Part shown: positions 8,389 through 17,182 of the stretch, in pieces
How the letters are laid out: every line of letters starts with the position of its first letter
How positions within the stretch are numbered: the first letter of the stretch is position 1
Source: GWE2-40-63 sp050179685
GTDB taxonomy: Bacteria > Bacteroidota > Bacteroidia > Bacteroidales > SZUA-534
NCBI GenBank assembly: GCA_050179685.1
Contig: JBFXEW010000006.1
Location: 62,001 to 126,000, forward strand
Direction of reading: 5' to 3'
DNA: 64,000 nt
The notes under the pieces: generated by a model
Database searches by the model: none
What the model was told of the DNA's origin: nothing
The model's input: only the letters and a program-made list of their open reading frames with translations
Position numbers and translations under genes: made by a program

Positions 8389-11300
8389 TTAATAATTCAA
8401 TAAGGTTCCCAGCCATTTCTCAGCCGTGGCTACATCCCAGCCTTTACGTTTGGCATAATCTTCCACCTGGTCGCGGCCAATTTTTCCCACGCCAAAATAG
8501 TGCGATTTGGGATGCGCAAAAACCAATCCCGACACCGAAGCATTCGGATACATAGCAAAGTTTTCTGTTAGCGTAATGCCTGCTTTATCGGCCTGAATTA
8601 ATTGGAACAACATGCCTTTTTCGCTATGTTCGGGACAGGCCGGGTAGCCAATGGCCGGACGAATTCCCCGGTATTTCATGGCTAGCAAATCATCAAAACT
8701 TATTTCTTCCTGTGGAACATAAGCCCACCATTCACGACGAATTTTAATGTGTAACAATTCGGTGAATGCTTCGGCTAATCGATCGGCTACATATTTTAAC
8801 AGAATTGCCTGGTAATCGTCGTTCTTTGCTTTGTATTCTTCCAGTTTTTTCTCAATGTTGATGCCAGCCGTGGCAGCAAAAGCACCCACATAATCTTTAA
8901 CACCCGAAGCTACCGGAGCAACGTAATCGGCCAGCGCATAACAGTATTCGCTGTTTGGTGCCGGGTTTTGTTGGCGTAAGCTGTGGTAACGCGCAATCTC
9001 TTTGGTGTCGTCTTCCGGATCATAAATAATGACGTCGTCGCCCTGACTATTGGCCGGATACAAACCAACCATAGCATTTGCTCGCAGCGATTTTTCGGCA
9101 ATTATCTCATCAATCATCTGGTTGGCCTCGTTATAAAGTTTCCGTGCTTCTTCTCCTTTTTCAGGATCTTCGAGCAGTTGCGGAAATTTCCCTTTAAAGT
9201 CCCACGAGATAAAGAAGAATGTCCAGTCGATGTATTGGCGGATTTCTGATAAATCGAAGTCTTCAATTTGCATCAGGCCCAGTTTATTTGGCTTTACAAT
9301 AGCCGATTCCATAAGGTTAAACGGCATCTTTTTAGCCCGGGCTTCGGGCAGACTTAACAAGGGTTTGGCAGTTTTTCCGTAATTGCGACGGATTTTTGCA
9401 TATTCCTCTTTTATCGATTGACAAAAAGCTGCACCCGAGGTTTTATTCATTACTTCGTTCATCATTTTTACCGCTTCCGAAGCATCTTTGGAATGAATTA
9501 CCGGTCCGCTGTAGTGTGGATCGATTTTAAGTGCGGTATGAATCTTTGATGTGGTTGCACCACCTACAAACAGGGGAATGGTGAAGCCTGCTTTTTCCAT
9601 TTCTTTAGCCACATGCACCATTTCGTCTAACGAGGGAGTTATTAAACCACTGCACGCAATTATGTCCACTTTGTTTTCGCGGGCACTTTTCAGAATGGTT
9701 TCGCAGGGAGTCATTACCCCAAGGTCGATGGTGTCGTAGTTGTTGCAGGCCAAAACCACGTTGACAATATTTTTTCCAATATCGTGTACGTCGCCTTTTA
9801 CGGTAGCCAATTGTACTTTTCCTACGTAGGTGCGCTCACCGCTGGTTCCACCTTCCTGTTCGGCTTCGATATAAGGTTGCAGAAATGCAACGGCCTGTTT
9901 CATTACCCGGGCTGTTTTTACTACCTGTGGCAGGAACATCTTACCTTCGCCAAACAAGTCACCAACCAGGTTCATTCCGTCCATTAGCGGGCCTTCAATT
10001 ATTTTTAGGGTGGGTGAATATTTTCCCAATGCTTCATTCAAATCCGGATGCAGGTATTCGTTTATCCCTTTCATTAAGGAATAGGAGAGACGTTCTTCAA
10101 GAGGTTTCTCGCGCCAGGCTTCTGTTTTTACTACTTCTTTCCCGTCGTTTTTTACTGTTTCGGCAAATTCTATCAGCTTTTCGCCGGCATTGGGTTTGCG
10201 GTTCAGCACCACATCTTCGACCAGCGTAAGCAAATCTTTTGGAATATCGTCGTAAATCTGAATCATTCCGGGATTTAGGATGGCCATGTCCATGCCTTCT
10301 TTGATGGCGTAATACAAAAACACCGAGTGCATGGCCTCGCGCACGGTATTGTTTCCTCGGAAGCTGAACGAAAGATTGCTTAAGCCACCGCTGATTTTTG
10401 CGTGAGGCAGGTTCTTTTTAATCCAGGTAACTGTTTTAATGAATTCCACGGCATAATTATCGTGCTCCTCCATTCCGGTGGCAATGGCCAGAATGTTTGG
10501 ATCGAAAATAATATCCTCAGGCGGAAATCCCAGTTGATGCACCCAAATATCGTAGGCCCGTTTACAAATGGCATTTTTACGTTCTGAAGTTACTGCCTGA
10601 CCTTCTTCGTCGAAGGCCATAATTACCACCGCAGCCCCGTATTTACGGACCAGTTTGGCTTTCTTAATAAAATCGGCTTCACCATCTTTTAAGCTGATGG
10701 AATTTACAATGGCTTTTCCCTGCAACACTTTTAAACCGGCTTCAAGCGCTTCCCATTTCGATGAATCAATCATGATGGGCAGGCGCGAAATTTCGGGTTC
10801 AGAAACAATGTAGTTTAAAAAGGTAGTCATTTCGCTCACAGCGTCTAACAGTCCATCGTCGAGGTTAACGTCAATAATTTGTGCGCCGCCTTCTACCTGA
10901 TTACGGGCGATGCTAAGCGCTTCGTCGTATTTTTTTTCGCGGATGAGTCGGGCAAATTTGATGGAGCCTGAAACATTGGTGCGTTCGCCAACATTCACAA
11001 AATTAATTTCGGGAGTAATGGTCAAAGGCTCCAGTCCGCTTAAGCGGGTAGCAGTTTTTATTACTGTTTTCTGATGGGGTTGGTACCCTTTTGTAATTTC
11101 GGCTATCGCTTTAATGTGTTCGGGAGTGGTTCCACAGCAACCCCCAACAATGTTTAGCAAATTGTTGTCGAGGAAATATTGAATCTGATGCGCCATGGTC
11201 CGGGGCAACTCGTCGTATTCACCCAACTGATTGGGTAACCCTGCATTGGGATAAACCGAAATGTACCAGGGAGCTTTGGCAGCCAGTTCCTCCAGATAAG

Positions 11301-12066
11301 AGCGCAAGCCTTCGGCACCAAAGCTGCAGTTCAGCCCGATGCTCAATAAATCCATGTGCGAAAGCGAAATAATGAACGCTTCTACGGTTTGTCCCGAAAG
11401 GGTGCGTCCGCTTTTATCGGCAATGGTAACCGACATCATTACCGGAAGTTTGGTATTGAATTTTTCGAAGGCATTCAGCACGCCCACATAGGCGGCTTTG
11501 GCATTCAGAATATCAAATACGGTTTCAATTAAAAGTACATCCACACCGCCTTCTATCAGAGCTTCGGCTTGTTCCTGGTAAGCATCCACCAGTTGATCCC
11601 AGGTAATGGAACGTTTTGAGGGATCGTTCACGTCGGGCGAGATGGAAGCGGTTTTATTGGTTGGCCCCATGGACCCGGCAACAAACCGGGGTTTGTCGGG
11701 ATTCATTGCCGTGAATTGGTCGGCCATCTGGCGGGCATTTTGTGCAGCAGCCACATTGATACGGCGCACCAGATGTTCCATGGAGTAGTCGGCTTGCGAA
11801 ATACTGGTTGAATTGAAGGTATTGGTTTCGATGATATCGGAACCGGCCTCCAAAAACTTTTGGTGAATTTCCTTACAAATATCGGGACGGGTTAACGACA
11901 ATAAATCGTTATTCCCTTTTAAATCGACGGGGTGGTTTTTAAATTCCTCGCCCCTGAAATCTTCTTCGCTGAGTTTGTAGCGCTGTATCATGGTTCCGGT
12001 AGCTCCGTCGAGCACCAAAATGCGCTTTTTAATCAATTCTTCTATCTGAGTTTTCTGATGTGACAT
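8389..12066 (-). CDS. metH: Cobalamin-dependent methionine synthase MetH
   Basis: 1225 residues, full-length MetH. It transfers the methyl group of 5-methyl-THF through cob(I)alamin to homocysteine. Domains in order: homocysteine/Zn domain (~1-330, Zn cysteines in GLNCSFG near 247 and GGCCGTT near 308), pterin-binding domain (~350-620), cap and cobalamin domain (~650-890, with cobalamin-ligand His in GDVHDIGKN near 756), and the SAM-dependent reactivation domain (~900-1225, with RPAIGYPACPEH near 1140). The gene is part of the minus-strand methionine cluster. A GxxExxY gene and repeats separate it from hom, so transcription may restart in that gap. No separate SAM riboswitch is visible immediately upstream. 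Confidence 0.97.
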   Translation of the reverse strand: MSHQKTQIEELIKKRILVLDGATGTMIQRYKLSEEDFRGEEFKNHPVDLKGNNDLLSLTRPDICKEIHQKFLEAGSDIIETNTFNSTSISQADYSMEHLVRRINVAAAQNARQMADQFTAMNPDKPRFVAGSMGPTNKTASISPDVNDPSKRSITWDQLVDAYQEQAEALIEGGVDVLLIETVFDILNAKAAYVGVLNAFEKFNTKLPVMMSVTIADKSGRTLSGQTVEAFIISLSHMDLLSIGLNCSFGAEGLRSYLEELAAKAPWYISVYPNAGLPNQLGEYDELPRTMAHQIQYFLDNNLLNIVGGCCGTTPEHIKAIAEITKGYQPHQKTVIKTATRLSGLEPLTITPEINFVNVGERTNVSGSIKFARLIREKKYDEALSIARNQVEGGAQIIDVNLDDGLLDAVSEMTTFLNYIVSEPEISRLPIMIDSSKWEALEAGLKVLQGKAIVNSISLKDGEADFIKKAKLVRKYGAAVVIMAFDEEGQAVTSERKNAICKRAYDIWVHQLGFPPEDIIFDPNILAIATGMEEHDNYAVEFIKTVTWIKKNLPHAKISGGLSNLSFSFRGNNTVREAMHSVFLYYAIKEGMDMAILNPGMIQIYDDIPKDLLTLVEDVVLNRKPNAGEKLIEFAETVKNDGKEVVKTEAWREKPLEERLSYSLMKGINEYLHPDLNEALGKYSPTLKIIEGPLMDGMNLVGDLFGEGKMFLPQVVKTARVMKQAVAFLQPYIEAEQEGGTSGERTYVGKVQLATVKGDVHDIGKNIVNVVLACNNYDTIDLGVMTPCETILKSARENKVDIIACSGLITPSLDEMVHVAKEMEKAGFTIPLFVGGATTSKIHTALKIDPHYSGPVIHSKDASEAVKMMNEVMNKTSGAAFCQSIKEEYAKIRRNYGKTAKPLLSLPEARAKKMPFNLMESAIVKPNKLGLMQIEDFDLSEIRQYIDWTFFFISWDFKGKFPQLLEDPEKGEEARKLYNEANQMIDEIIAEKSLRANAMVGLYPANSQGDDVIIYDPEDDTKEIARYHSLRQQNPAPNSEYCYALADYVAPVASGVKDYVGAFAATAGINIEKKLEEYKAKNDDYQAILLKYVADRLAEAFTELLHIKIRREWWAYVPQEEISFDDLLAMKYRGIRPAIGYPACPEHSEKGMLFQLIQADKAGITLTENFAMYPNASVSGLVFAHPKSHYFGVGKIGRDQVEDYAKRKGWDVATAEKWLGTLLNY

Positions 12067-12102
12067 GGTGTGTGTTTTTTATTTATTCAAATTTCAATTT
12101 TT

Positions 12103-12200
12103 GAACGCTGATGCCGCGGATTTCGCTATTGCGAAAGCGCTGATTTTCGCGGAGGATTATGAATTTAACTCTGCGCTCATCCGCGCTGCTTGCATCTGCG
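12103..12200. repeat. 98-bp direct repeat, copy 1 (3' side of GxxExxY gene)
   Basis: This copy matches 12634-12731 with about 9 mismatches in 98 bp and no gaps. It contains an internal inverted pair (GCGAAA ... TTTCGC) and a CTGCGCTCATCCGCGCTGC core. It ends 5 nt before the GxxExxY stop codon. The pair brackets that gene. Confidence 0.85.
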
Positions 12201-12205
12201 TTTTA

Positions 12206-12598
12206 TTATTTTTTGTTTATTCTTCTGGCTGTTTCAAATATCTTTCTCTTAAATTCAGGTTTCTTTCCAAAATTAAACAGTAAACCAACTTCAATATCGG
12301 TAGCTTTTAAATAGTTTATTAATTGAGCTTCGTTTTCCGGTACCAGATATTCAGCAGCCTTAAGTTCGATAATAATTTTATTATCTACAATTAAGTCGGG
12401 ATAATACTCACCTACTTCGACATTTTTATAGTATACTTTTAATTGTTTGTGTCCTTCAACAAAATATCCCCGGGATTTTAATTCAACATACATAGTATTT
12501 TGATAAACTTTCTCAAGAAATCCATACCCAAGCTCATTGAAAACATCGAAAAAGGTTCTTATTAGCTGTTCTGATAATTCCTTATGTTTTAATGGCAT
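12206..12598 (-). CDS. GxxExxY family protein
   Basis: 130 residues from the ATG at 12598 (MPLKHKELSEQLI); a GTG 33 nt further up (12631) is possible but falls at the edge of the flanking repeat. The signature GYGFLEKVY (GxxExxY) is present, followed by DLIVDNKIIIELKAAEYLVPENEAQLINYLKA, which has the spacing of a PD-(D/E)xK-like nuclease fold (D, then E-x-K). The family is widespread and of unknown function. It lies between hom and metH in the methionine cluster but has no evident metabolic role there. Nearly identical 98-bp repeats flank it, which suggests it arrived as a unit. Confidence 0.85.
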   Translation of the reverse strand: MPLKHKELSEQLIRTFFDVFNELGYGFLEKVYQNTMYVELKSRGYFVEGHKQLKVYYKNVEVGEYYPDLIVDNKIIIELKAAEYLVPENEAQLINYLKATDIEVGLLFNFGKKPEFKRKIFETARRINKK

Positions 12599-12633
12599 TG
12601 TATTTAATTTTTGGATTATTATCTGTAACACTA

Positions 12634-12731
12634 GAACACGGATACCGCGGATTTCGCAATCGCGAAAGCGCTGATTTTCGCGGAGGATTATGAATTTAAC
12701 ACTGCGCTCATCTGCGCTGCTTGCATTAGCG
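12634..12731. repeat. 98-bp direct repeat, copy 2 (5' side of GxxExxY gene)
   Basis: Same-orientation copy of 12103-12200, about 91% identical over 98 bp. It lies just upstream of the GxxExxY reading frame on the minus strand. After it, a CGCATTCGCG-like tail continues before AT-rich sequence leading to the hom stop codon. Confidence 0.85.
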
Positions 12732-12817
12732 TCATTCGCGTTCTAATTTTCTTGTTTTTTTAATACGCTATCATTGCCAATTGTTATACTTATTAATTTA
12801 AGCTCTTGCATTATATT

Positions 12818-14020
12818 TTAATAGGTGTTTACCAAATCGCCCAAATAAGCCAGAAACACATCCAGTTTAGGGAGTGTGTTTTTCAGCTTAATCAGCTGGT
12901 CGAGTTTAATGGTACCAATAACATAGTTATTTTGTTCCGAGGTATACCTTTCCTGAATTTGTTCAAAATTAAAAAGGTTTAAGTCCGACGGATTAGTATA
13001 GCGCAAATATACGCTTAAAGTATGGTTGCTGCTGTATTTTGGCACGGTAAAATACTTCTTCTTCTTGTATTCGTACCGATAATTGTGCAGGCGTGCAGTA
13101 ATGTCGGACAATACAGCCGAGCCCGTTGGGTGTGCTCCGGCACCTTTTCCAAACATAAATTGCTTGTCGTAGGCTTCGCCCTGAATCACTACCCCGTTAA
13201 ACTCGTCCTCGACACTGTAAATATATTTGTCTTTTGTTACCAGCCGGGGAAGCACGTATAAGGTAATTTCGTTTTTATTGATTTTAGTAACCTGAGCCAC
13301 CAGCTTAATCCGATAGCCTTTTTCGCGGGCATACTGAATATCAAAATCCGAAATATTTGAAATGCCGTAGTTCAAAACCTCATCGGGATTTATTACCGTA
13401 CCAAAACCATGAACAGCAAGAATCACCAGCTTGTATAAACTGTCGAAGCCTTCGACATCGAACAGAGGATTGCTTTCGGCAAAGCCCAAATCCTGAGCCA
13501 GCTTTAAGGCTGTGTGGTAATCCATTTTGTCGTTAAAGATACGCGTGAGAATAAAATTCGACGAGCCATTTAAAATACCGGTTATCGATTTTAGCAGATC
13601 GTTGTCGTAATATTCTTCAAGATTGCGTATTACCGGAATGCTTCCACAGGCCGAGGCATCGTAAAGCAAAGCGGTTCCGTAAGTTTTTTGCAATTCAATC
13701 AGTTCGTTTAGGTGGGTGGCAATCATCTTTTTATTGCCCGAAACCACCGATTTCCCTTTGGCCAGGGCCGAGGTTACCAAATCGTAAGCAGCATCGGCAT
13801 CGTCAATCAGCTCAACAATCAGATTAAGCGCAGGATCGTTCAGCAAATCATCAGCATTTGTAGTGAAATATTCATGCGGAAGTCCCCGCTGTTTGTCTGC
13901 ATCTTTAATACAGATTTTTTTAATGGCTACCCGGTCGTTGGGCGACTTTTCAAGCACTTCGTAAAGCCCCCGGCCTACAACGCCAAACCCGATCAAACCA
14001 ATATTTATTTGTGTACTCAT
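12818..14020 (-). CDS. hom: Homoserine dehydrogenase (monofunctional)
   Basis: 400 residues. It reduces aspartate semialdehyde to homoserine. The N-terminal Rossmann fold shows IGLIGFGVVGRGLYEVL (7-23); the catalytic region has ASACGSIPVIRNLEEYYDNDL and GILNGSSNFILTR, and FAESNPLFDVEGFDS includes conserved acidic residues. There is no aspartokinase domain, unlike bifunctional ThrA. A C-terminal ~75-residue extension contains an ACT-like pattern. It lies 14 nt downstream of metX on the same strand, so homoserine supply is tied to its acetylation for methionine synthesis. Confidence 0.93.
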   Translation of the reverse strand: MSTQINIGLIGFGVVGRGLYEVLEKSPNDRVAIKKICIKDADKQRGLPHEYFTTNADDLLNDPALNLIVELIDDADAAYDLVTSALAKGKSVVSGNKKMIATHLNELIELQKTYGTALLYDASACGSIPVIRNLEEYYDNDLLKSITGILNGSSNFILTRIFNDKMDYHTALKLAQDLGFAESNPLFDVEGFDSLYKLVILAVHGFGTVINPDEVLNYGISNISDFDIQYAREKGYRIKLVAQVTKINKNEITLYVLPRLVTKDKYIYSVEDEFNGVVIQGEAYDKQFMFGKGAGAHPTGSAVLSDITARLHNYRYEYKKKKYFTVPKYSSNHTLSVYLRYTNPSDLNLFNFEQIQERYTSEQNNYVIGTIKLDQLIKLKNTLPKLDVFLAYLGDLVNTY

Positions 14021-14034
14021 GTTATTTTCTTTGT

Positions 14035-15090
14035 TTATTCTACATTTAAAAAATCCCGATAAATCCGATGTTGTTTTTCAAATTCCAGCAGAAAACCATC
14101 ATGTCCGTAAAACGATTCGAGCACTTCGAGTCGGCTGCCCGGAATGTTTTGGTGTATCAGTTGCTGATCGTCGGGCGAAAACAAAAGGTCGGTATCGATG
14201 GAAATTACCAGCGTTTTAGCGGTAATTTTACTTAAAGCAGCTTTGTATCCACCACGAGCGCGACCAACGTTGTGCGAGTCGAGCGCTTTGCTTAAGTAAT
14301 AATACGAATAGGCGTTAAAGCGCTTTACCAGCTTGTCGCCCTGATAAGCCTGATAAGAGCTGGCCCGATAACCATCGGTTTTTTCCATATTGTCTTCGGC
14401 CTGTGTTTTATTGTAAGCATTCGGGTTACGATAGCTGATTAGTGCCATACTTCGTGCCGCTTTCATTCCACGCGCACCGCCATCGGGACGGTTTTCAAAA
14501 AAAGTAGGGTCGGCTGTAATGGCCAAACGCTGACTTTCGTTAAAGGCTGTTACCCAGGGCGTGTTTATGGCGTTGGTGGCTACATAAATGGCATGTTCGA
14601 ACAAGTCGGGATTCGAGATGGTCCACTCCAGCGCCTGATGTCCGCCAATGGAACAACCCAGTACCAAATGAATTTTATCAATACCCAAATGTTTGCGCAA
14701 CAATTCATGCGCTTTCACCTGGTCGCGTACGGTGACTTGCGGAAAATCGAGATAATAGGGCGTTCCCGTTAAAGGGTTTAGGGATAAAGGGCCAGTGCTT
14801 CCGTAACAGGAACCCAGAATGTTGGCACATACAATAAAATAGCGTTGGGGATCAAAAAAATGTCCATCGCCCACCATTCCCGGCCACCAATCTACCGGAT
14901 CGGAATTCGCCGTAAAAGCATGACACATCCACACCACATTGTTTTGTTCCCGATTATGGGTGCCGTAAGTAGTGTAGGCAATTTCCACTTCCGGCAAAAC
15001 GGCCCCGCTTTCGAGTTTAAATTCCTGTGTGTGTTTCAGGTATTTTACATTTTTCCCTCCATCGTGCGAGAGGTATGCTGGTTTTATCAT
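14035..15090 (-). CDS. metX: Homoserine O-acetyltransferase MetX
   Basis: 351 residues from the ATG at 15090 (MIKPAYLSHDGG). The frame is open to an ATG at 15111, but those 7 extra codons lie inside a low-complexity repeat, so 15090 is preferred. It is an alpha/beta hydrolase that acetylates homoserine with acetyl-CoA. The nucleophile Ser is in LVLGCSIGGHQALEW (Ser147); the Asp is in SIDTDLLFSP and the His in YGHDGFLLE. The oxyanion region CHAFTANSDPVDWW and the NILGSCYGSTGP loop are typical of MetX. It lies between metY and hom in the riboswitch-headed cluster. Confidence 0.95.
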   Translation of the reverse strand: MIKPAYLSHDGGKNVKYLKHTQEFKLESGAVLPEVEIAYTTYGTHNREQNNVVWMCHAFTANSDPVDWWPGMVGDGHFFDPQRYFIVCANILGSCYGSTGPLSLNPLTGTPYYLDFPQVTVRDQVKAHELLRKHLGIDKIHLVLGCSIGGHQALEWTISNPDLFEHAIYVATNAINTPWVTAFNESQRLAITADPTFFENRPDGGARGMKAARSMALISYRNPNAYNKTQAEDNMEKTDGYRASSYQAYQGDKLVKRFNAYSYYYLSKALDSHNVGRARGGYKAALSKITAKTLVISIDTDLLFSPDDQQLIHQNIPGSRLEVLESFYGHDGFLLEFEKQHRIYRDFLNVE

Positions 15091-15111
15091 TGTTAATTGG
15101 ACATTAGACAT

Positions 15112-15483
15112 TAGAATTTAGATATTAGAGTTTAGAATTTAGACTTAAGACCAGAGACTATAGACTATGGCCATTACTCATTGTTAATTACTCATTGTTA
15201 ATTACTCATTGTAAACTGTTGGCAATTGCGGTGCATGTAAATCTTGCTTTCCATGGCAGTTAAGAGCTTGCACCGCTTTTTGTTTTGTGCTCCCTATTCC
15301 CCGGGTTGCCACCCGGGGCTATTATTATGGTATCCCTACGGGGTTTGCTGCTTACCGAATACCGCCCGCTGAAGACTATTGCTCATTACCCATTGTTAAT
15401 TGTTAAATATTCACTGGCTGCTAACCACCACTGTGGACTGCTTACTAATTGTTCATTGCTCATTACCAATTGTTAATTGTTCA
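15112..15483. repeat. Repeat-rich metY-metX spacer (372 bp)
   Basis: No gene is visible. It holds three types of short repeats. First is an 11-nt-like TTAGAATTTAGA series at ~15103-15150. Second are runs of ATTACTCATTGTTA (15-nt period, about three copies at 15172-15212, more at ~15380-15500). Third is a perfect hairpin CCCCGGGT-TGCC-ACCCGGGG at 15299-15318, followed by a TCCCTACGGGG motif. The last resembles dispersed REP-type elements of Bacteroidetes (recognition from memory, not a search). The hairpin lies within the presumed metY-metX transcript. Confidence 0.7.
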
Positions 15484-16770
15484 TTACTCATTGTCAATTG
15501 AAAAAGCTTGTTTAAAATCGGCAATAATATCGTCGATGTGTTCGATGCCCACCGAAACCCGAATCAGGTTGGGGGTAATCTTAATATCGAGCAATTGCTC
15601 TTCGCTTAATTGGCGGTGTGTCATGCTGGCCGGGTGAACCACGCTGGTGCGGATGTCGCCCACATGTACTACCAGTTTGGCCAGTTTTAATCGGTTGATA
15701 AACTGTTTGGTTTCGTCAAAACCACCTTTGAAACCAAAAGCCAGCACCCCGCTTGAACCGTCGGGCAGGTAGCGTTGAGCCAGTTTATGATAAGGGCTCG
15801 ATTTCAGATCAGGATAGCGTACCCAATCCACCTCTTTTTGTTTTTCGAGCCATTGGGCCAGTTGCAGGGTGTTGCTGCTGTGCCGTTCCATGCGCAAAGC
15901 CAGGGTTTGGCATCCGTGATAAGTAAGAAAGGCATTAAAAGGTGAAAGACAAGGGCCAAAATCGCGCAGCAACTGGGTACGGGCTTTCACCACAAAGGGG
16001 AAGTCTTTAAAATCGAAGGCATAACGTACGCCATGGTAACTCTCGTCGGGTGTGGTAAACTCAGGGAATTTTCCATTATCCCAATTAAAATTTCCGCCGT
16101 CAACAATTACACCGCCCACGCTGGTGGCATGGCCGTCGATGAATTTGGTGGTGCTGTGAATAATAATATGGGCTCCGTGCTTAAAAGGCTGGCAAAGCAC
16201 CGGGGTAGGAAATGTGTTGTCGATAATCAGCGGCAATTGATTGTTTTTGGCCAGTTGACTGAATTTTTCAAAATCGAGCACTTCCATTCCCGGATTGGTT
16301 AAGCTTTCGGCAAATATTAAACGGGTGTTATCCTGAATGGCCTGCTGCAATTCACTCAGCGGTGCATCCTGATCCACAAAAGTACAGGTAATACCATAGC
16401 GTTTAAGCGTGTTAGAAAACAAGTTGATGGTTCCGCCGTAGAGCGATTTGGCAGCCACAAAATGATGGCCGGCACTACACAGGTTCAGAATGGCCAGTGA
16501 TACGGCGGCATGTCCCGATGCCAAAGCCAGTGCCCCTGTTCCGCCTTCGAGCGCCGTAATTTTTTCTTCGAGCTGGCTTACCGTTGGGTTGCTGATGCGT
16601 GAATAAATGTGAGCCGTATCTTTTAAATCGAACACATCGGCAATTTGCTCGGCGGTATCAAATTTATACGTGGTGCTTTGAATAATTCCGGCTACGCGGG
16701 GTTCGGCATTTTTAGGTTCGTAACCACTCTGAACCGCGCGGGTGGCTATATGGATGTTTTTTGTTGTCAT
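15484..16770 (-). CDS. metY: O-acetylhomoserine sulfhydrylase MetY
   Basis: 428 residues. It is a PLP enzyme of the Cys/Met metabolism family that makes homocysteine from O-acetylhomoserine and sulfide. The PLP lysine is Lys209 in HSTTKFIDGH; other signatures are YSRISNPTVSQLEEKITALEGG, ASGHAAVSLAILNL and RVSVGIEHIDDIIADF at the end. The length of ~430 residues and the inserted segment before the PLP domain end fit MetY rather than the shorter MetB/MetC. It is the first enzyme gene behind the SAM riboswitch, followed by metX and hom. Confidence 0.95.
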   Translation of the reverse strand: MTTKNIHIATRAVQSGYEPKNAEPRVAGIIQSTTYKFDTAEQIADVFDLKDTAHIYSRISNPTVSQLEEKITALEGGTGALALASGHAAVSLAILNLCSAGHHFVAAKSLYGGTINLFSNTLKRYGITCTFVDQDAPLSELQQAIQDNTRLIFAESLTNPGMEVLDFEKFSQLAKNNQLPLIIDNTFPTPVLCQPFKHGAHIIIHSTTKFIDGHATSVGGVIVDGGNFNWDNGKFPEFTTPDESYHGVRYAFDFKDFPFVVKARTQLLRDFGPCLSPFNAFLTYHGCQTLALRMERHSSNTLQLAQWLEKQKEVDWVRYPDLKSSPYHKLAQRYLPDGSSGVLAFGFKGGFDETKQFINRLKLAKLVVHVGDIRTSVVHPASMTHRQLSEEQLLDIKITPNLIRVSVGIEHIDDIIADFKQAFSIDNE

Positions 16771-16911
16771 GATAAATAAAATTAAAAGTTTGTATGAGTT
16801 CAGGCATAGCCACTGGGGCTAAACCAAAAAATGGAGTGCAAACGGTTTTAGGTTCCTTGAACCGAAAGCGTTGCGGCTATAAATAGCTTTTTGGGGTAAA
16901 TAATTGAGCAC

Positions 16912-17028
16912 CTACAGGTGCATGCAGGCTTTTGAAAAGGCCAGGTGGTACGAAACTACCGCACACAAAGCAAAAGCTTTTTGCTGCTGGTAAAGGTTTC
17001 CTGATTTTTGAGTTGCTAATGTTTTCAT
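16912..17028 (-). CDS. 38-codon ORF between SAM riboswitch and metY
   Basis: ATG at 17028-17026 to TAG at 16914-16912, beginning MKTLATQKSGNLYQQQKAFA and ending SKACMHL. The start is 11 nt beyond the last base of the riboswitch P1 helix, so its translation would be directly exposed to riboswitch control. The stop codon lies in the loop of a 6-bp hairpin (GCACCT-GT-AGGTGC). I do not recognise the peptide. It may be a leader peptide, a small regulator or chance. In favour: good position and an uninterrupted frame in otherwise non-coding leader. Against: no strong ribosome binding site is visible. Confidence 0.5.
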   Translation of the reverse strand: MKTLATQKSGNLYQQQKAFALCAVVSYHLAFSKACMHL

Positions 17029-17039
17029 CTGTCTGTTTC

Positions 17040-17151
17040 GTTATAATTTCCCAACCGGAATATCCGGCAGGTTAGGTATTAGCACCTTTCCTTTCGGGGG
17101 GAAGGTTGCTAGAGCTTCTGCGAGCCTAATCTCTCTGCTCTTCTGTATAAC
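17040..17151 (-). ncRNA. SAM riboswitch (SAM-I / S-box type)
   Basis: Read on the minus strand, the P1 helix is GUUAUA (17151-17146) paired with UAUAAC (17045-17040). Inside are AGAGAGAUUAGG, then GCUCUAGCAACC, and after a P3 stem GGUGCUAAUACC, the hallmark conserved segments of SAM-I aptamers; P4 is CCGGA-UAU-UCCGG. The aptamer lies 269 nt upstream of metY and directly before a 38-codon ORF. High S-adenosylmethionine should reduce expression of metY and probably metX and hom. No classical terminator with a long U-run directly follows, so control may be translational or act through the small ORF. Confidence 0.92.
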
Positions 17152-17182
17152 ATCAACCGTAAAAAGATCGATAATTGAGCTA

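Noticed and set aside
12067..12205. A second SAM riboswitch ahead of metH
   Set aside because: The leader holds the 98-bp repeat and AT-rich DNA; neither GCAACC nor GGTGCTAA signature is present on the minus strand.
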